From assembly GCA_023957475.1 (NCBI GenBank), contig JAMLHA010000001.1, positions 372,001 to 436,000 on the forward strand: a stretch of DNA of 64,000 nt, given 5' to 3'. Source of the stretch: Crocinitomicaceae bacterium. GTDB lineage: Bacteria > Bacteroidota > Bacteroidia > Flavobacteriales_D > Crocinitomicaceae. Both the position numbers and the translations under genes were made by a program. The first letter of the stretch is position 1, and every line of letters starts with the position of its first letter. Positions 50,955 to 60,120 of the stretch are shown here, piece after piece. Below the pieces are notes generated by a model. That model was not told the DNA's origin and ran no database searches. It saw only the letters and a program-made list of their open reading frames with translations.

Positions 50955-51292
50955 AAGGATATGCTATACAATTGGAGCCATCATCAACACCCAAAGTGTT
51001 GCAGCCTGTTTATGCTGTTCATCGTGGAGCAGATGGGAAGATCAGACAAGGTTTGGTGGTTGGTTCTACGCAGGCACAAAACGAAGCATTGATATTAATG
51101 TCTAATCCGGGTGAGTATAAAAATGCGCCAAAAGTTGGCGTTGCATTGGAAAACGCACTATTATCATCAACAGATGATTTGTTAGTATATCGACACAGAA
51201 CACGCAAGAACTATCAGCAAGAAGGACTTGAAATTGAACAAATGGAGATGTATAACATAAGAAAAGCAAACATCAAAGCGAAGTACAGATGA
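50951..51292 (+). CDS. Baseplate wedge protein, gp25/Mu gp46-like
   Basis: 113 aa. EALILMSNPGEYKNAPKVGVALENALLSSTDDL has the NPGE...P..G pattern of T4 gp25-like wedge proteins, and it sits between spike and J-like genes as in Mu. Confidence 0.7.
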   Translation: MKGYAIQLEPSSTPKVLQPVYAVHRGADGKIRQGLVVGSTQAQNEALILMSNPGEYKNAPKVGVALENALLSSTDDLLVYRHRTRKNYQQEGLEIEQMEMYNIRKANIKAKYR

Positions 51293-51594
51293 AAGTAATA
51301 GTAAAACAAAACCAAAGCATTCAAGACATTGCATTGATGTACACAGGTGAGAGCACGAACATCGTTGCTATTTTATTGGCTAATGGCAAAATAAACCAAG
51401 AAGTATTGGTTGGCGAAGAACTAACTATACCTCACAATTTGGTTTCACAACGTTTTGTTGACTTTTACCGCTCATTTGGTACAGTTGTAGGTACAAGTGT
51501 GAGTGAAGTTGGAACATTAGAAGATCTACTTCTAGCAGATGATGAAGACAACTTCATTATAGACAACGAAGAATATTTCATATTAACAAATTAA
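51289..51594 (+). CDS. LysM-like tail protein
   Basis: 101 aa. Residues 1-50 are LysM-like (QNQSIQDIALMYTGESTNIVAILLANGK, VGEELTIP), and the rest is acidic (LLLADDEDNFIIDNEEYFIL). Such small LysM proteins (gpX type) sit at the hub-tube interface. Confidence 0.68.
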   Translation: MKVIVKQNQSIQDIALMYTGESTNIVAILLANGKINQEVLVGEELTIPHNLVSQRFVDFYRSFGTVVGTSVSEVGTLEDLLLADDEDNFIIDNEEYFILTN

Positions 51595-51597
51595 GCT

Positions 51598-52575
51598 ATG
51601 GCAAGAAAACAGATATATCAATTTGATGAAAAGGTTTCATTAGAAGGCAACGAGCAAGTATTGATACAAGCTACAACAGGTAAGGTGTATAAAACAACCG
51701 TTGACAAAATCAACCAAAAAGCACCGCTCAAAACATTCTACGGTCAAGAAATCAAAGGAGCAGGCGATTTGACTATTCCTGGATTAAAACCAGTGGCTAC
51801 ATCAGGAGCTTATGCAGATTTAACAGGTAAACCAACTGTTCCTTCAAAAACAAGTGATTTGACGAATGATAGTGGGTTCATAGATGGTTTGAAAGTTGGT
51901 GTAACACCAATCACAGGAGGTGCTACAGGTGCAATTTTTTACGAAAAAGTAGATCATACTTTTGGGGAAATAATGGGGTTTCAATACGATGATTCAAACA
52001 AGACACTTAGCTACTTTGACGATGTGGTTAGTCCGGAGGCGGGGATGTTAGTGGGTAAGTTGGAAATTGTACCAGGTGTTTTTATTCCTTATAGTGGTTT
52101 TGTTGGGGGAAATAACCCAATGACAGATATGGGTATAGCGTACTTAGACGCAACTTTAACTGGGGCTGAAAAACAGATTGTTTTAGGAAAACAATCTGGA
52201 ACAAGCATCACAATTTTAGATGAAGGTGTTAGATTATCCGCAGACCAAAGTGTTGATTTATACGCAGGCCAAGATGTCAACTTAAACACATACCAAAATG
52301 TTAGATTAATAGCAGATGAATACAAAAAAGGACTGTCATTATCTCAATACGGTTTTCAATTGATAAATATAGGTGATAGAGGTGAGAATAGTAGATTTCA
52401 ATATATCATTACTGATGGAGTTACACCTGACCAGTTTGGGATTTTTGGAGCAAGTCCTGTTGATCAACAGCCTCTATCAATCGACCCATCAACTTTACCA
52501 ACTTCAAATGACACGGAAACAACTGTGAAAGAAATAGCACAAGCGTTAATTAATTACGGATTACTAACTTTATAA
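51598..52575 (+). CDS. Tail fibre-like protein
   Basis: 325 aa. YADLTGKPTVPSKTSDLTNDSGFI (~residues 75-100) is the collagen-like/phage fibre linker motif common in Bacteroidota tail fibres. A beta-rich C-terminus follows. Probably part of the baseplate fibres or adaptor. Confidence 0.75.
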   Translation: MARKQIYQFDEKVSLEGNEQVLIQATTGKVYKTTVDKINQKAPLKTFYGQEIKGAGDLTIPGLKPVATSGAYADLTGKPTVPSKTSDLTNDSGFIDGLKVGVTPITGGATGAIFYEKVDHTFGEIMGFQYDDSNKTLSYFDDVVSPEAGMLVGKLEIVPGVFIPYSGFVGGNNPMTDMGIAYLDATLTGAEKQIVLGKQSGTSITILDEGVRLSADQSVDLYAGQDVNLNTYQNVRLIADEYKKGLSLSQYGFQLINIGDRGENSRFQYIITDGVTPDQFGIFGASPVDQQPLSIDPSTLPTSNDTETTVKEIAQALINYGLLTL

Positions 52576-52587
52576 AAATAAATAGAA

Positions 52588-52914
52588 ATGAATAAATTAA
52601 TCATTAAATCAACAGCAGAAAAGAAAATTTTCATTGAGAACACAACTATTGAATTAGAGAGTGTTTTTGTAAGATTGAACACCCAAAGTTATCCACAACC
52701 TAATTTGGTTGGGTTTTTGCCAGTAGTGTACCAAAACGAGGCAATGTTTAATTTGAGTGTTAAAAATCAGATTAAAACAAACCTTGATTTTACACCAACA
52801 CAAGGAATAGGTTACGTGGTCGCAGAAGTTACAGAGCAAAATCAAATTGATATTTATTTAGCTGCAAAAGAATATTTTGAAGCTAAAGGTTATGAAGTGG
52901 AAATAGAAGACTAA
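52588..52914 (+). CDS. Hypothetical structural protein
   Basis: 108 aa, beta-rich (KKIFIENTTIELESVFVRLN, TQGIGYVVAEVTEQNQIDIYLAAKEYF). Located inside the fibre/baseplate gene cluster, one base before the J-like gene. No family recognised. Confidence 0.58.
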   Translation: MNKLIIKSTAEKKIFIENTTIELESVFVRLNTQSYPQPNLVGFLPVVYQNEAMFNLSVKNQIKTNLDFTPTQGIGYVVAEVTEQNQIDIYLAAKEYFEAKGYEVEIED

Positions 52915-53768
52915 TGGCACGAACAATAAGCGAAATACGAGAATCAATCAAGCAATCATTTGTTGCTAACGCAGAGCTTCAGGCAATCTATGGTATAAGT
53001 GGGGTAAACTCATTTGATGATGAGTTCTCTACTGTGTCGTTAGAGGCTCAATTTGTGGAGCAAATGGCCGTTACCAGTAAAATCATAGAGGATTTGCAAG
53101 ATTTACACTTGAAAGAAGTCAATCAGCGCATTTCTGAAATGACTCCTGGTACTTTGTTTTGGTATCAAAAAACGGCATTGGATTTTCAAATGGGTTATAC
53201 ATTGGTGTGGAACAATGAGAAATTAACCTATGAGTATTATTCAATAGATGAAGCTGCTAGAATTGTAAAGTTATGCGCTGTGAGTGAGGGCGCTGGTTTT
53301 TTAACAGTTAAATTAGCTAAACTTAGTTCAAGTGGTTTGCCTGAGAAGTTGGAACCATACCAATTAAATGCGTTTAAAAACTATTTTGAGAGCATTAAAT
53401 ATGCCGGTGTAATTGTCAATTACATATCTGATGATGCCGATAAAATAAGACTTAAATTGAAAGTGTATTATAATCCAAGTATATTGAATGCAGATGGATC
53501 ATTGTTGACGGATTCAAGCAGATTTCCAGTTGTGGATGCTGTTAATGATTATTTACGTTTAATGCCATTTAACGGTGTTTTTAACGTTACTTCATTAGTT
53601 GATTCATTACAACAAGTAGAAGGAGTTGTAAATCCATTGCTTGTCAGCGCAAGCGCACAATATGGTTTGCACCCATTTGCACCAGTTATTGATTATTATC
53701 GTTCAAATGCAGGTTATATCGTGCATGATGATGTTATACCATTAGATATTCAATACATCGCATTATGA
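52914..53768 (+). CDS. Baseplate J-like protein
   Basis: 284 aa. ARTISEIRESIKQSFVANAELQAIYGI start, TPGTLFWYQKTALDFQMG, DKIRLKLKVYYNP, VDAVNDYLRLMPFNGVFNVTSLVDSLQQVEGV: layout of J/Mu gp47-like wedge proteins. Homologues in Bacteroidota are sometimes mislabelled nucleotidyltransferases. Confidence 0.76.
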   Translation: MARTISEIRESIKQSFVANAELQAIYGISGVNSFDDEFSTVSLEAQFVEQMAVTSKIIEDLQDLHLKEVNQRISEMTPGTLFWYQKTALDFQMGYTLVWNNEKLTYEYYSIDEAARIVKLCAVSEGAGFLTVKLAKLSSSGLPEKLEPYQLNAFKNYFESIKYAGVIVNYISDDADKIRLKLKVYYNPSILNADGSLLTDSSRFPVVDAVNDYLRLMPFNGVFNVTSLVDSLQQVEGVVNPLLVSASAQYGLHPFAPVIDYYRSNAGYIVHDDVIPLDIQYIAL

Positions 53769-54238
53769 TTTCAATAGACATACAACATATCATTGATAAT
53801 ACCACGCCTCCAAGATTAAGAAGTGCGCAATGGAACGAAACGATTAATGCGTTGCAATCATTTCAGAAGAAGCTACTTAATGAGTTGTATCAGATTGAAG
53901 CTAAGAAGAAGTATGAAATGGCATTTACAGGTCAAGTGATATACTTAGAAAAGCTATTGAATGATAAATTTAACAATAGTGGAACTGAAATATATATCAC
54001 GGATAGAGTTATATCGTCACGGTTCTATTTGCACAACAAAAATGAAGCCAAGCCACCAGTGTATCTTTATAATCAATCAGAAGGTGAAGATCCATTGTAT
54101 TTGTTTAACGATGTAGAATATCAACATGGCTTCATTATTCATGTTCCGAGCGGACTTGTTACCAATTGGAATGAGTTCAAGTGGTGGGTAGATAAGTATA
54201 AGTTAAAGAGTAAAGAATATACAATTATTGAATATTAA
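53765..54238 (+). CDS. Tail protein I/Mu gp48-like
   Basis: 157 aa. It follows J as in P2/Mu order. PRLRSAQWNETINALQSFQKKLLNELYQ and a C-terminal WNEFKWWVDKYKL. Overlaps the J-like stop by 4 nt. Assigned from position. Confidence 0.6.
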   Translation: MISIDIQHIIDNTTPPRLRSAQWNETINALQSFQKKLLNELYQIEAKKKYEMAFTGQVIYLEKLLNDKFNNSGTEIYITDRVISSRFYLHNKNEAKPPVYLYNQSEGEDPLYLFNDVEYQHGFIIHVPSGLVTNWNEFKWWVDKYKLKSKEYTIIEY

Positions 54239-54239
54239 T

Positions 54240-55037
54240 ATGAAAAAATTAAAAACAGACATTGATGGCGGAATGCCAATCGTCTTAGATGACATCCGAT
54301 TTATGTATGAATCGTTCGTTGATGTTGTTAATGCATTTGGTTCATTTTTTGAACAAACAGGAGCATTGGCCACTGTGCTGTCAGGTTTTGAAACCTCGGT
54401 ATCTGGTTCGCCATTGGTTATAACAATTACACCGGCATGGATGGTGTATAACGGTGAAGTGTATTATTTCGAGGGTTATACAGGTCCTTTTGAGCCTCTT
54501 AATCTCCGATTTGTTGAAAAGAAAGTGTATCTTCCTGACGGCAATAAGAACTTTCTATTAAGTGGGCCACATGACACTTATGAAGTTAGATCATTAAAGA
54601 TCATACACGCATCTCCAACATACTTATTCACAGTAGCGGACTTAAACCTAGCAAGCGAGTCGGTGTATGAAAAAATGAAAGTATGGAGAAGTGAAATGAC
54701 TCAAATCGAATCCAAAACAGTGCTGGCACCTTCTCCATACGTAGGAACTTGGAGAATCGATGCCAAGAAAGGGTTTGGAGGCGTTATTCATCTTCAAGGG
54801 CTTGGCCACACAACGGGTATTCCTGGCGCTGGTTTTCCGCTCACAACTTTACCAACAGATTTGCGCCCAAGTGAGAATTTGATTTTTATTTGCGAATCAA
54901 GTAGTGTTTATGGTAATGTTCCTGCAAGGGTTATGATTATGTCAACAGGAGAAGTTATATTAGTAGGTTTTACTGATGGCAACACCCCTTCAGAGGCGTT
55001 AATTAGTCTTAACCTTTCATATTATCGCACATCCTAG
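54240..55037 (+). CDS. Receptor-binding/tail fibre protein
   Basis: 265 aa, last gene of the late operon. N-terminal helical adaptor (MKKLKTDIDGGMPIVLDDIR) and beta-rich body (VITITPAWMVYNGEVYYFEGYTGPF, ending VILVGFTDG...SLNLSYYRTS). Start ATG 54240; 12 bases upstream another ATG exists but overlaps the previous gene more. Confidence 0.68.
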   Translation: MKKLKTDIDGGMPIVLDDIRFMYESFVDVVNAFGSFFEQTGALATVLSGFETSVSGSPLVITITPAWMVYNGEVYYFEGYTGPFEPLNLRFVEKKVYLPDGNKNFLLSGPHDTYEVRSLKIIHASPTYLFTVADLNLASESVYEKMKVWRSEMTQIESKTVLAPSPYVGTWRIDAKKGFGGVIHLQGLGHTTGIPGAGFPLTTLPTDLRPSENLIFICESSSVYGNVPARVMIMSTGEVILVGFTDGNTPSEALISLNLSYYRTS

Positions 55038-55069
55038 TTATAATAGAGTTTAAATAATATTTAAAAATG

Positions 55070-55102
55070 AAAAAGCAGATTTGTGATAAGTCTGCTTTTT
55101 TT
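55070..55102 (+). terminator. Terminator of the late operon
   Basis: AAAAAGCAGA (55070-55079) pairs with TCTGCTTTTT (55091-55100), loop TTTGTGATAAG, and a run of seven T. The right arm is part of the end-binding site R2. Confidence 0.85.
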
Positions 55103-55112
55103 GTACGATTTG
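55094..55112 (-). promoter_or_regulatory. Transposase end-binding site R2 (predicted)
   Basis: On minus, CAAATCGTACAAAAAAAGC, nearly identical to L1 (CAAACCGTACAAAAAAGC). Confidence 0.65.
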
Positions 55113-55122
55113 CATTGGGAAA

Positions 55123-55134
55123 TTGTACGGTTTG
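55123..55134 (-). promoter_or_regulatory. Transposase end-binding site R1 (predicted)
   Basis: On minus, CAAACCGTACAA, 11 bp inside the right end (L1 is 10 bp inside the left end). Confidence 0.65.
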
Positions 55135-55145
55135 TATTTGCGAAT

Positions 55146-55150
55146 ATACC
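55146..55150. repeat. Right target-site duplication (ATACC)
   Basis: Second copy of the 5-bp direct repeat; see 20523-20527. Confidence 0.8.
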
Positions 55151-55715
55151 AACAGCTGATAAATTATTGGTTGTTTTGCATGGTTATAGTCAGTTGGCAC
55201 GCTATTTTATTGAAAAATTCAATGATTTGGATGAAAGTTGGTACGTGGTAGCTCCAGAAGGCTTGCATCGGTTTTATAACGCCAGCCACAGTGGTAGAGT
55301 TGGAGCGTCTTGGATGACAAAAGAAGATCGGGAAACGGATATAGCAGATAATTTGGTTTGGATGCAAGAATTAATGGGACATTTAACAACCAATCAATCG
55401 TACAAAGAAATTGTAATGCTTGGTTTTTCTCAAGGAGCAGCAACTGCGGCAAGGTATTTTTATTCCGATCAAACAATTGTTAATAGGTTGATTGTTTGGG
55501 CTTCGGTTTTTCCTCCAGATATTGATCAAAAAAAGTTTTTTAGTAACGGAGATAAATCAAAAGGCAATTTTTTTGTTATTGGAAATACGGATGAATTTTT
55601 TGATGCTAAGCAACAAATTGAGGTAATTAATTTTTACAAAAGTCTTGGTTTTACTATAAAAAGGTTTGATGGAAAGCATGATATTTCAATAAAAACACTA
55701 AAAAATATTTTGTAA
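55146..55715 (+). pseudogene. 3' fragment of the interrupted alpha/beta hydrolase
   Basis: Contains the hydrolase body: LLVVLHGYSQLARYF (oxyanion region), VMLGFSQGAATAARYF with the nucleophile Ser (GFSQG), DEFFD and the terminal His in FDGKHDIS. All catalytic residues lie in this piece, but the first 20 codons and the promoter are now 34.6 kb away. An upstream ATG at 55083 lies in the phage end and could in principle express a chimeric protein. Confidence 0.85.
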
Positions 55716-55766
55716 TTGAATTTTTGGCACGTTTTATGGTGGTAAAAAAGAAAAGAAATAAATAAA

Positions 55767-56408
55767 ATGAAACAGTTATTAACCATATTGATCGTTTTTA
55801 TCGCACTAGTTGGCTTTTCGCAAAATGAAAGCGATGCCAAAGCAGATAAGATATTGCGTGATTTTTCGTTGAAAGTGAACGGTAGTTCAACCGTGTATTT
55901 GGAGTTTTCGGCTAGCATAAAAAATGCAGGTGGGGCTACAGAAAACAATATTGGGAAAGGTTGGGCAAAAGCTGATAAGTACTATGCAACTTATGGTGAA
56001 ATGACTCGTGTTTCAAATGGTAAGAAAATATGGACCATCATCAAAGAAGAAAAATCTATTTATGTTTCTGATGAAGACGATAAGGAAACTTCCATCAATC
56101 CGAAACGAATGATGACTTTATGGGACAAAGATTATAAGAGTAAATACGACAAAGAATATAAGTTGGGCAACGATGCTGTTCACGTAATTAATTTGTACCC
56201 AAAAAATGTAAAATCATCAGAATACCATACCATTATTGTGTATATTGGCAAGACAGATAATGAATTAAAGAAAGCTATTTTGAAAGGAAAAGATGGCACC
56301 ACAATGACTTATACCATTACGAAATTGGAATTTAACGCGGATGCACCTGATTCAAAATTTACATTTGATAAAACAAAATTTCCTGGCTATCAAATTATAG
56401 AGGATTAG
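55767..56408 (+). CDS. LolA-like outer-membrane lipoprotein carrier
   Basis: 213 aa. Signal peptide MKQLLTILIVFIALVGFSQ (1-19), then the LolA-type half-barrel sequence: DKILRDFSLKVNGSSTVYLEFSA, GKGWAKADKYYATYGE, TKLEFNADAPDSKFTFDKTKFPG. Expected to carry lipoproteins across the periplasm. Converges with the next gene, overlapping by 14 nt. Confidence 0.85.
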   Translation: MKQLLTILIVFIALVGFSQNESDAKADKILRDFSLKVNGSSTVYLEFSASIKNAGGATENNIGKGWAKADKYYATYGEMTRVSNGKKIWTIIKEEKSIYVSDEDDKETSINPKRMMTLWDKDYKSKYDKEYKLGNDAVHVINLYPKNVKSSEYHTIIVYIGKTDNELKKAILKGKDGTTMTYTITKLEFNADAPDSKFTFDKTKFPGYQIIED

Positions 56409-57108
56409 TTGGTTGTATTTCTGCTTGCCAATAGTCAAAGCTTTTCATTTCACCAGAGTCCATTTTAAAGTCGTAGGTGATTTTGCTCACCTTGGTAATT
56501 TCGAAGTCAATTTTGGTTTTGAATAATTCTCCATCATAAGAAAACGTGTGGTATTCGCCATTTTCACCACACAAATCAATGCCATCTGGTAGTAATTGAG
56601 GGAAATCTTTGTCTAGTTCTTTTCCAATAAATGTCTGATCAAGTTTGTCTGCTTGGGTTACAATGATTTTTGTTTTAATTCCCGATTTTAGAAATTCAGC
56701 ATAAATTTCTTCCGAAGTTTTTCCCCAAAGAGGTTCTACAACTTCTATTCCCAACGCATTGAGTTTACTCTCACGATACGATTTTACGTCAGCTAAAAAG
56801 ATATCACCAAAAATAAAATGCGTTACACCCTGTTTTTTGAAATGTTTTACAGCTTCCGTCATTCCTTTTTCATACGTTTTCGTGTTTTTAGAAAGAGGAA
56901 CAGTATATAGCGGAATTCCAATTCTATCGGCTTGTTTTGATAGCAATTTTAGTGGTATAGAATGAATGGATGAGGTTTGAGATGCGTAGTTGATAGTGGT
57001 CAGTAGAGCTACGACCTCAAATTTATTTTCTTGAAGTGTTTTTTGCAGTGCCAAAGCAGAATCTTTTCCGCCGCTCCAATTAAATACTGCTTTTTTTCTT
57101 TCGGTCAT
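56395..57108 (-). CDS. Diphthine-ammonia-ligase-like PP-loop ATPase
   Basis: 237 aa. ATP-pyrophosphatase P-loop SGGKDSALAL (residues ~11-20) and the family signatures HFIFGDIFLADVKSYRE and EPLWGKTSEEIYAEF, DLCGENGEYHTF. The eukaryotic/archaeal homologue makes diphthamide; the bacterial substrate is unknown, as bacteria lack diphthamide. Confidence 0.87.
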   Translation of the reverse strand: MTERKKAVFNWSGGKDSALALQKTLQENKFEVVALLTTINYASQTSSIHSIPLKLLSKQADRIGIPLYTVPLSKNTKTYEKGMTEAVKHFKKQGVTHFIFGDIFLADVKSYRESKLNALGIEVVEPLWGKTSEEIYAEFLKSGIKTKIIVTQADKLDQTFIGKELDKDFPQLLPDGIDLCGENGEYHTFSYDGELFKTKIDFEITKVSKITYDFKMDSGEMKSFDYWQAEIQPTNPL

Positions 57109-57125
57109 GTTTACTGGTGGAAATG

Positions 57126-58613
57126 CTACTCAAATTTCACGCTAAAATTATCTAAATAAATGGTTGTCTCAGAGGTGTTGTATAAATATAGCTTTATGAA
57201 GTTGGGGTTTTTTATTGTTTTTGGTAGCGGAATGGTTAAATGAAACTGTTGCCAAGCAGTTATTTTATTGAGTTGAGATTTTATTGGATAACTATTGATG
57301 AATTTTTCATCGACGCCATATACTTCAACGTTAAATTGTGCATTGTGGTTTGAGTTTTCTTGATACATCCAAGCATCAATCGTAACAGTCTTTCGTAAAC
57401 TATCAGGAATCAAATTAATAGGATATTCAAACGAAACACTAAAATCTTCTCCATTTCCTGTCTTAGATGAATGAGTTCCAGAATACGCTTGTTGATCGGT
57501 TAGGGTGTGCATTTGATTCCAAGGATTGAGCCTTTCAAAATCATTGAAAAAAGTTGTTTTGTAAGCGTCATTGACATCTATGTATTCATTGTTGTACCAT
57601 TTTTTTAAGCTTTTTGCCACATTTCTAGCAATGGTTTTACGACCTTTTTCAGCATAATGCTCAGTTGTCCAATCTTGGTCAATAAATTGATCGTTTGCAA
57701 CAATGTCTAAATTATTAACCACAGTTACTCCTTTCTTTGTGTAGTATTCTACCAATTTTTTCGTGTTTTCCTGCATTAAAAACAGCAAATCTTTGCCAAC
57801 CAATTCTCCAGCTTTTTCTGTGTTCTCAGCGAGTAAATTAAATACCAAATTCCAGTTTCTTTTTTGTGCCAATGCAACAATATCATCAAAATCTTTGATT
57901 CTTACATTGTTGTCAAAATCAATTTGAAACCCATAGGCTTTGATGTAATGACAGGCTAATTCTATTGCTGCTTGGTCAAATACGCCTTCTTTATTTTTTA
58001 CGCCGTTAGAATTGACCCAACTTTCCCATTCAGGAACATTTTTAAATGGAAATGCGTAAGGAAAATGAAACACATCTTTTTTCCATTTTCGTTTGAATTG
58101 TTGCGTACGCTCTTCTTCCGTTTTAATGTCATAACCTTTAAAAGATAGCATAAAACGATTGTATAAGACTGGGTAGGGTTGTAGCAACACTACGCTTTTT
58201 TGCAATACTGTTTCTAAGTCAGAATAAATCCATTGTGCATTGAATGAACGAAGATTGAGCGTGACAACGATTGTTTTTTTCTTGTTTGTTTCAGGTAGTT
58301 GGTTGAGTAAAACTTTGTAAATCCCAGCGTGACTTGCAGGTTTTGTAATATCATACGTATGCAATGTCGGGAAAAAATCTCCAATAAAGGCTGAAATAGG
58401 ACGTTTATCAACATCTTCCAATTCCTTGTAGGTTATATTAGAGGATTCTCCTAAATAGATGATATCAGCATCGTCAGGAATGGCTCTAACTAGATTAATG
58501 ATATCAGAGTGCTTTTGAAGATCGGCTTCATAAAACCATTTTTTGTAAATGAAATTCATTCCAATTAGCAAAATGGCTAGTATTATTAATCGATATGTTA
58601 CTTTTTTTGCCAT
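57126..58613 (-). CDS. SGNH-like acyltransferase partner of MBOAT
   Basis: 495 aa. N-terminal membrane anchor (LIILAILLIGMNFIY), then an SGNH-like domain with the nucleophile block YLGESSNITY (~residues 50-59) and DWTTEHYAEKGRK (~315) carrying the Asp-x-x-His type pair. A C-terminal ~130-residue beta-sandwich looks like a carbohydrate-binding module. It lies 5 bp after the MBOAT gene, the AlgI-AlgX/DltB-DltD-type pairing for periplasmic O-acylation. Substrate unknown. Confidence 0.75.
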   Translation of the reverse strand: MAKKVTYRLIILAILLIGMNFIYKKWFYEADLQKHSDIINLVRAIPDDADIIYLGESSNITYKELEDVDKRPISAFIGDFFPTLHTYDITKPASHAGIYKVLLNQLPETNKKKTIVVTLNLRSFNAQWIYSDLETVLQKSVVLLQPYPVLYNRFMLSFKGYDIKTEEERTQQFKRKWKKDVFHFPYAFPFKNVPEWESWVNSNGVKNKEGVFDQAAIELACHYIKAYGFQIDFDNNVRIKDFDDIVALAQKRNWNLVFNLLAENTEKAGELVGKDLLFLMQENTKKLVEYYTKKGVTVVNNLDIVANDQFIDQDWTTEHYAEKGRKTIARNVAKSLKKWYNNEYIDVNDAYKTTFFNDFERLNPWNQMHTLTDQQAYSGTHSSKTGNGEDFSVSFEYPINLIPDSLRKTVTIDAWMYQENSNHNAQFNVEVYGVDEKFINSYPIKSQLNKITAWQQFHLTIPLPKTIKNPNFIKLYLYNTSETTIYLDNFSVKFE

Positions 58614-58618
58614 TATTG

Positions 58619-60034
58619 TCAGAATTGGAAATAAATAAATGGAAAAATTTCAACGCTTGAAAACACAATGATGCTAAATAGTAGAAAACTATAAATAAGC
58701 CATCTTCCCGCAAATGGGATGTTGTCCAATAAGGTATCGAATCGTTTGTTGTACAACAAAATATCACTTAGAATGAATAGTGCTAATAAAATCCAAACCA
58801 ATGCTGGAATTTCAAGACTTAATTGCCCAACTGCATGAAAGTTAAAAATAGAATTGAAGATAACAAATGCTTCATGAACACTTTGACTTCTAAAAAACAC
58901 CCAAATAAAGGTTACAAAAACAAAGGTCTTTATAGCCAATAAAATGTGTCCAAACGAAAAATCAGTATGGTTGGTTTTTAGTTTTAAAAGATCGTTGGTA
59001 TTTTTCTCAATTAAGTAGATAACGCCATAAAGTGCCCCCCAAATGATGAATGTCCAGTTTGCTCCGTGCCAAAAACCACTCACAATAAAAACGATTGCGA
59101 TGTTCATCATCCATTTTGATTTAGTAACACGATTTCCTCCCAATGGAAAATAAAGATAATCTCTAAACCATGTGGAAAGAGAAATATGCCATCGTTGCCA
59201 AAATTCCATAATATTTTTAGCCAAATAAGGTGTCCTGAAATTATCCATTAAATCAATACCCATAATTTTTGCACTACCTATGGCAACCAATGAATAGCCG
59301 TAAAAATCATTGTAAATTTGGAAAGAATACATGAAAACACCTTTTAACACATCCCAAGATGAGTAACTGGTGGGTGAATCGTAGATTAAATCAACGTAAC
59401 TGGCCAAATTATCTGCAATTACCATTTTTATAAAAAGTCCATAAAGAATCAATCGAAAACCTTTGGATAAGTTTTCGTATTTCAGTTGATGAAATTCTTT
59501 TAATTGAGGTGTTAATCGAGAAAAACGTTCTATCGGTCCTGCAACCAACTGAGGGAAGAAGGAAACATAGAGTGCAAAATATCCCAAGTGTCGCTCTGCT
59601 TTTTGGCGGCCGAAATAAACATCAATGGTATAGCTCAAAGTCTGAAAGGTGTAAAATGAAATACCTACTGGGAGCAATAAATTCAATACCGGGAGGTGGT
59701 GATTCATACCTATTTTATCAACTAAGAGATTGATATTTTCCGAAGCAAAATTGTAGTATTTGAATAGAAACAACGTTCCTAAATTAAATATCAAACTAAC
59801 GATGAGCAATGGAGTTCTTGCTTTTTGGGTTGGAAGTTTATCCATCAAAATACCCATGTAAAAGTCAATTACCGTTGACAATACAATTAAAAGCACATAT
59901 TCTACTTTCCAACACATGTAGAAGTAGTAACTTGCAGCTAACAGAAGTATCCAACGAAATTTGTGTGGAATTGCAAAATATAGAACAACAACAATCGGAA
60001 GGAAAAGAATGAAATCGATGGAATTGAACAACAT
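58619..60034 (-). CDS. MBOAT family O-acyltransferase (AlgI/DltB-like)
   Basis: 471 aa, ~11 membrane segments. Signatures: FVFYTFQTLSYTID-type segment (GISFYTFQTLSYTIDVYFG), FFPQLVAGPIERFSRL, LMDNFRTPYLAKNIMEFWQRWHISLSTWFRDYLYFPLGG and the catalytic His in SGFWHGANWTFIIWG. Passes an acyl group across the membrane to the SGNH partner. A single promoter probably drives both. Confidence 0.93.
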   Translation of the reverse strand: MLFNSIDFILFLPIVVVLYFAIPHKFRWILLLAASYYFYMCWKVEYVLLIVLSTVIDFYMGILMDKLPTQKARTPLLIVSLIFNLGTLFLFKYYNFASENINLLVDKIGMNHHLPVLNLLLPVGISFYTFQTLSYTIDVYFGRQKAERHLGYFALYVSFFPQLVAGPIERFSRLTPQLKEFHQLKYENLSKGFRLILYGLFIKMVIADNLASYVDLIYDSPTSYSSWDVLKGVFMYSFQIYNDFYGYSLVAIGSAKIMGIDLMDNFRTPYLAKNIMEFWQRWHISLSTWFRDYLYFPLGGNRVTKSKWMMNIAIVFIVSGFWHGANWTFIIWGALYGVIYLIEKNTNDLLKLKTNHTDFSFGHILLAIKTFVFVTFIWVFFRSQSVHEAFVIFNSIFNFHAVGQLSLEIPALVWILLALFILSDILLYNKRFDTLLDNIPFAGRWLIYSFLLFSIIVFSSVEIFPFIYFQF

Positions 60035-60120
60035 ATTTTACTATTCTGTTAAAATGGATTCAAATTTATAAAAAAAATAAAAATTTTCATTAACTTTATA
60101 AAATATAAGACAGAATACAC

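Larger units (their letters stand above)
20528..55145. mobile_element. Mu-like transposable myovirus prophage, ~34.6 kb
   Basis: Bounded by a 5-bp duplication within a split host gene. It contains a repressor, a DDE transposase (MuA-like), a MuB-like ATPase, DUF3164, a GemA-like protein, terminase, DUF935 portal, MuF, protease/scaffold, capsid, contractile sheath, tape measure, baseplate and fibres. The gene complement looks complete and no structural gene is visibly broken, so it may be active. The head genes lie on the minus strand and everything else mostly on plus, unlike phage Mu. The termini show no clear 5'-TG, so the exact ends carry a few bases of uncertainty. Confidence 0.93.

Noticed and set aside
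20528..55145. Retron or diversity-generating system behind the structured RNAs
   Set aside because: No reverse transcriptase motif (YxDD) in any frame near them and no template/variable repeat pair noticed.
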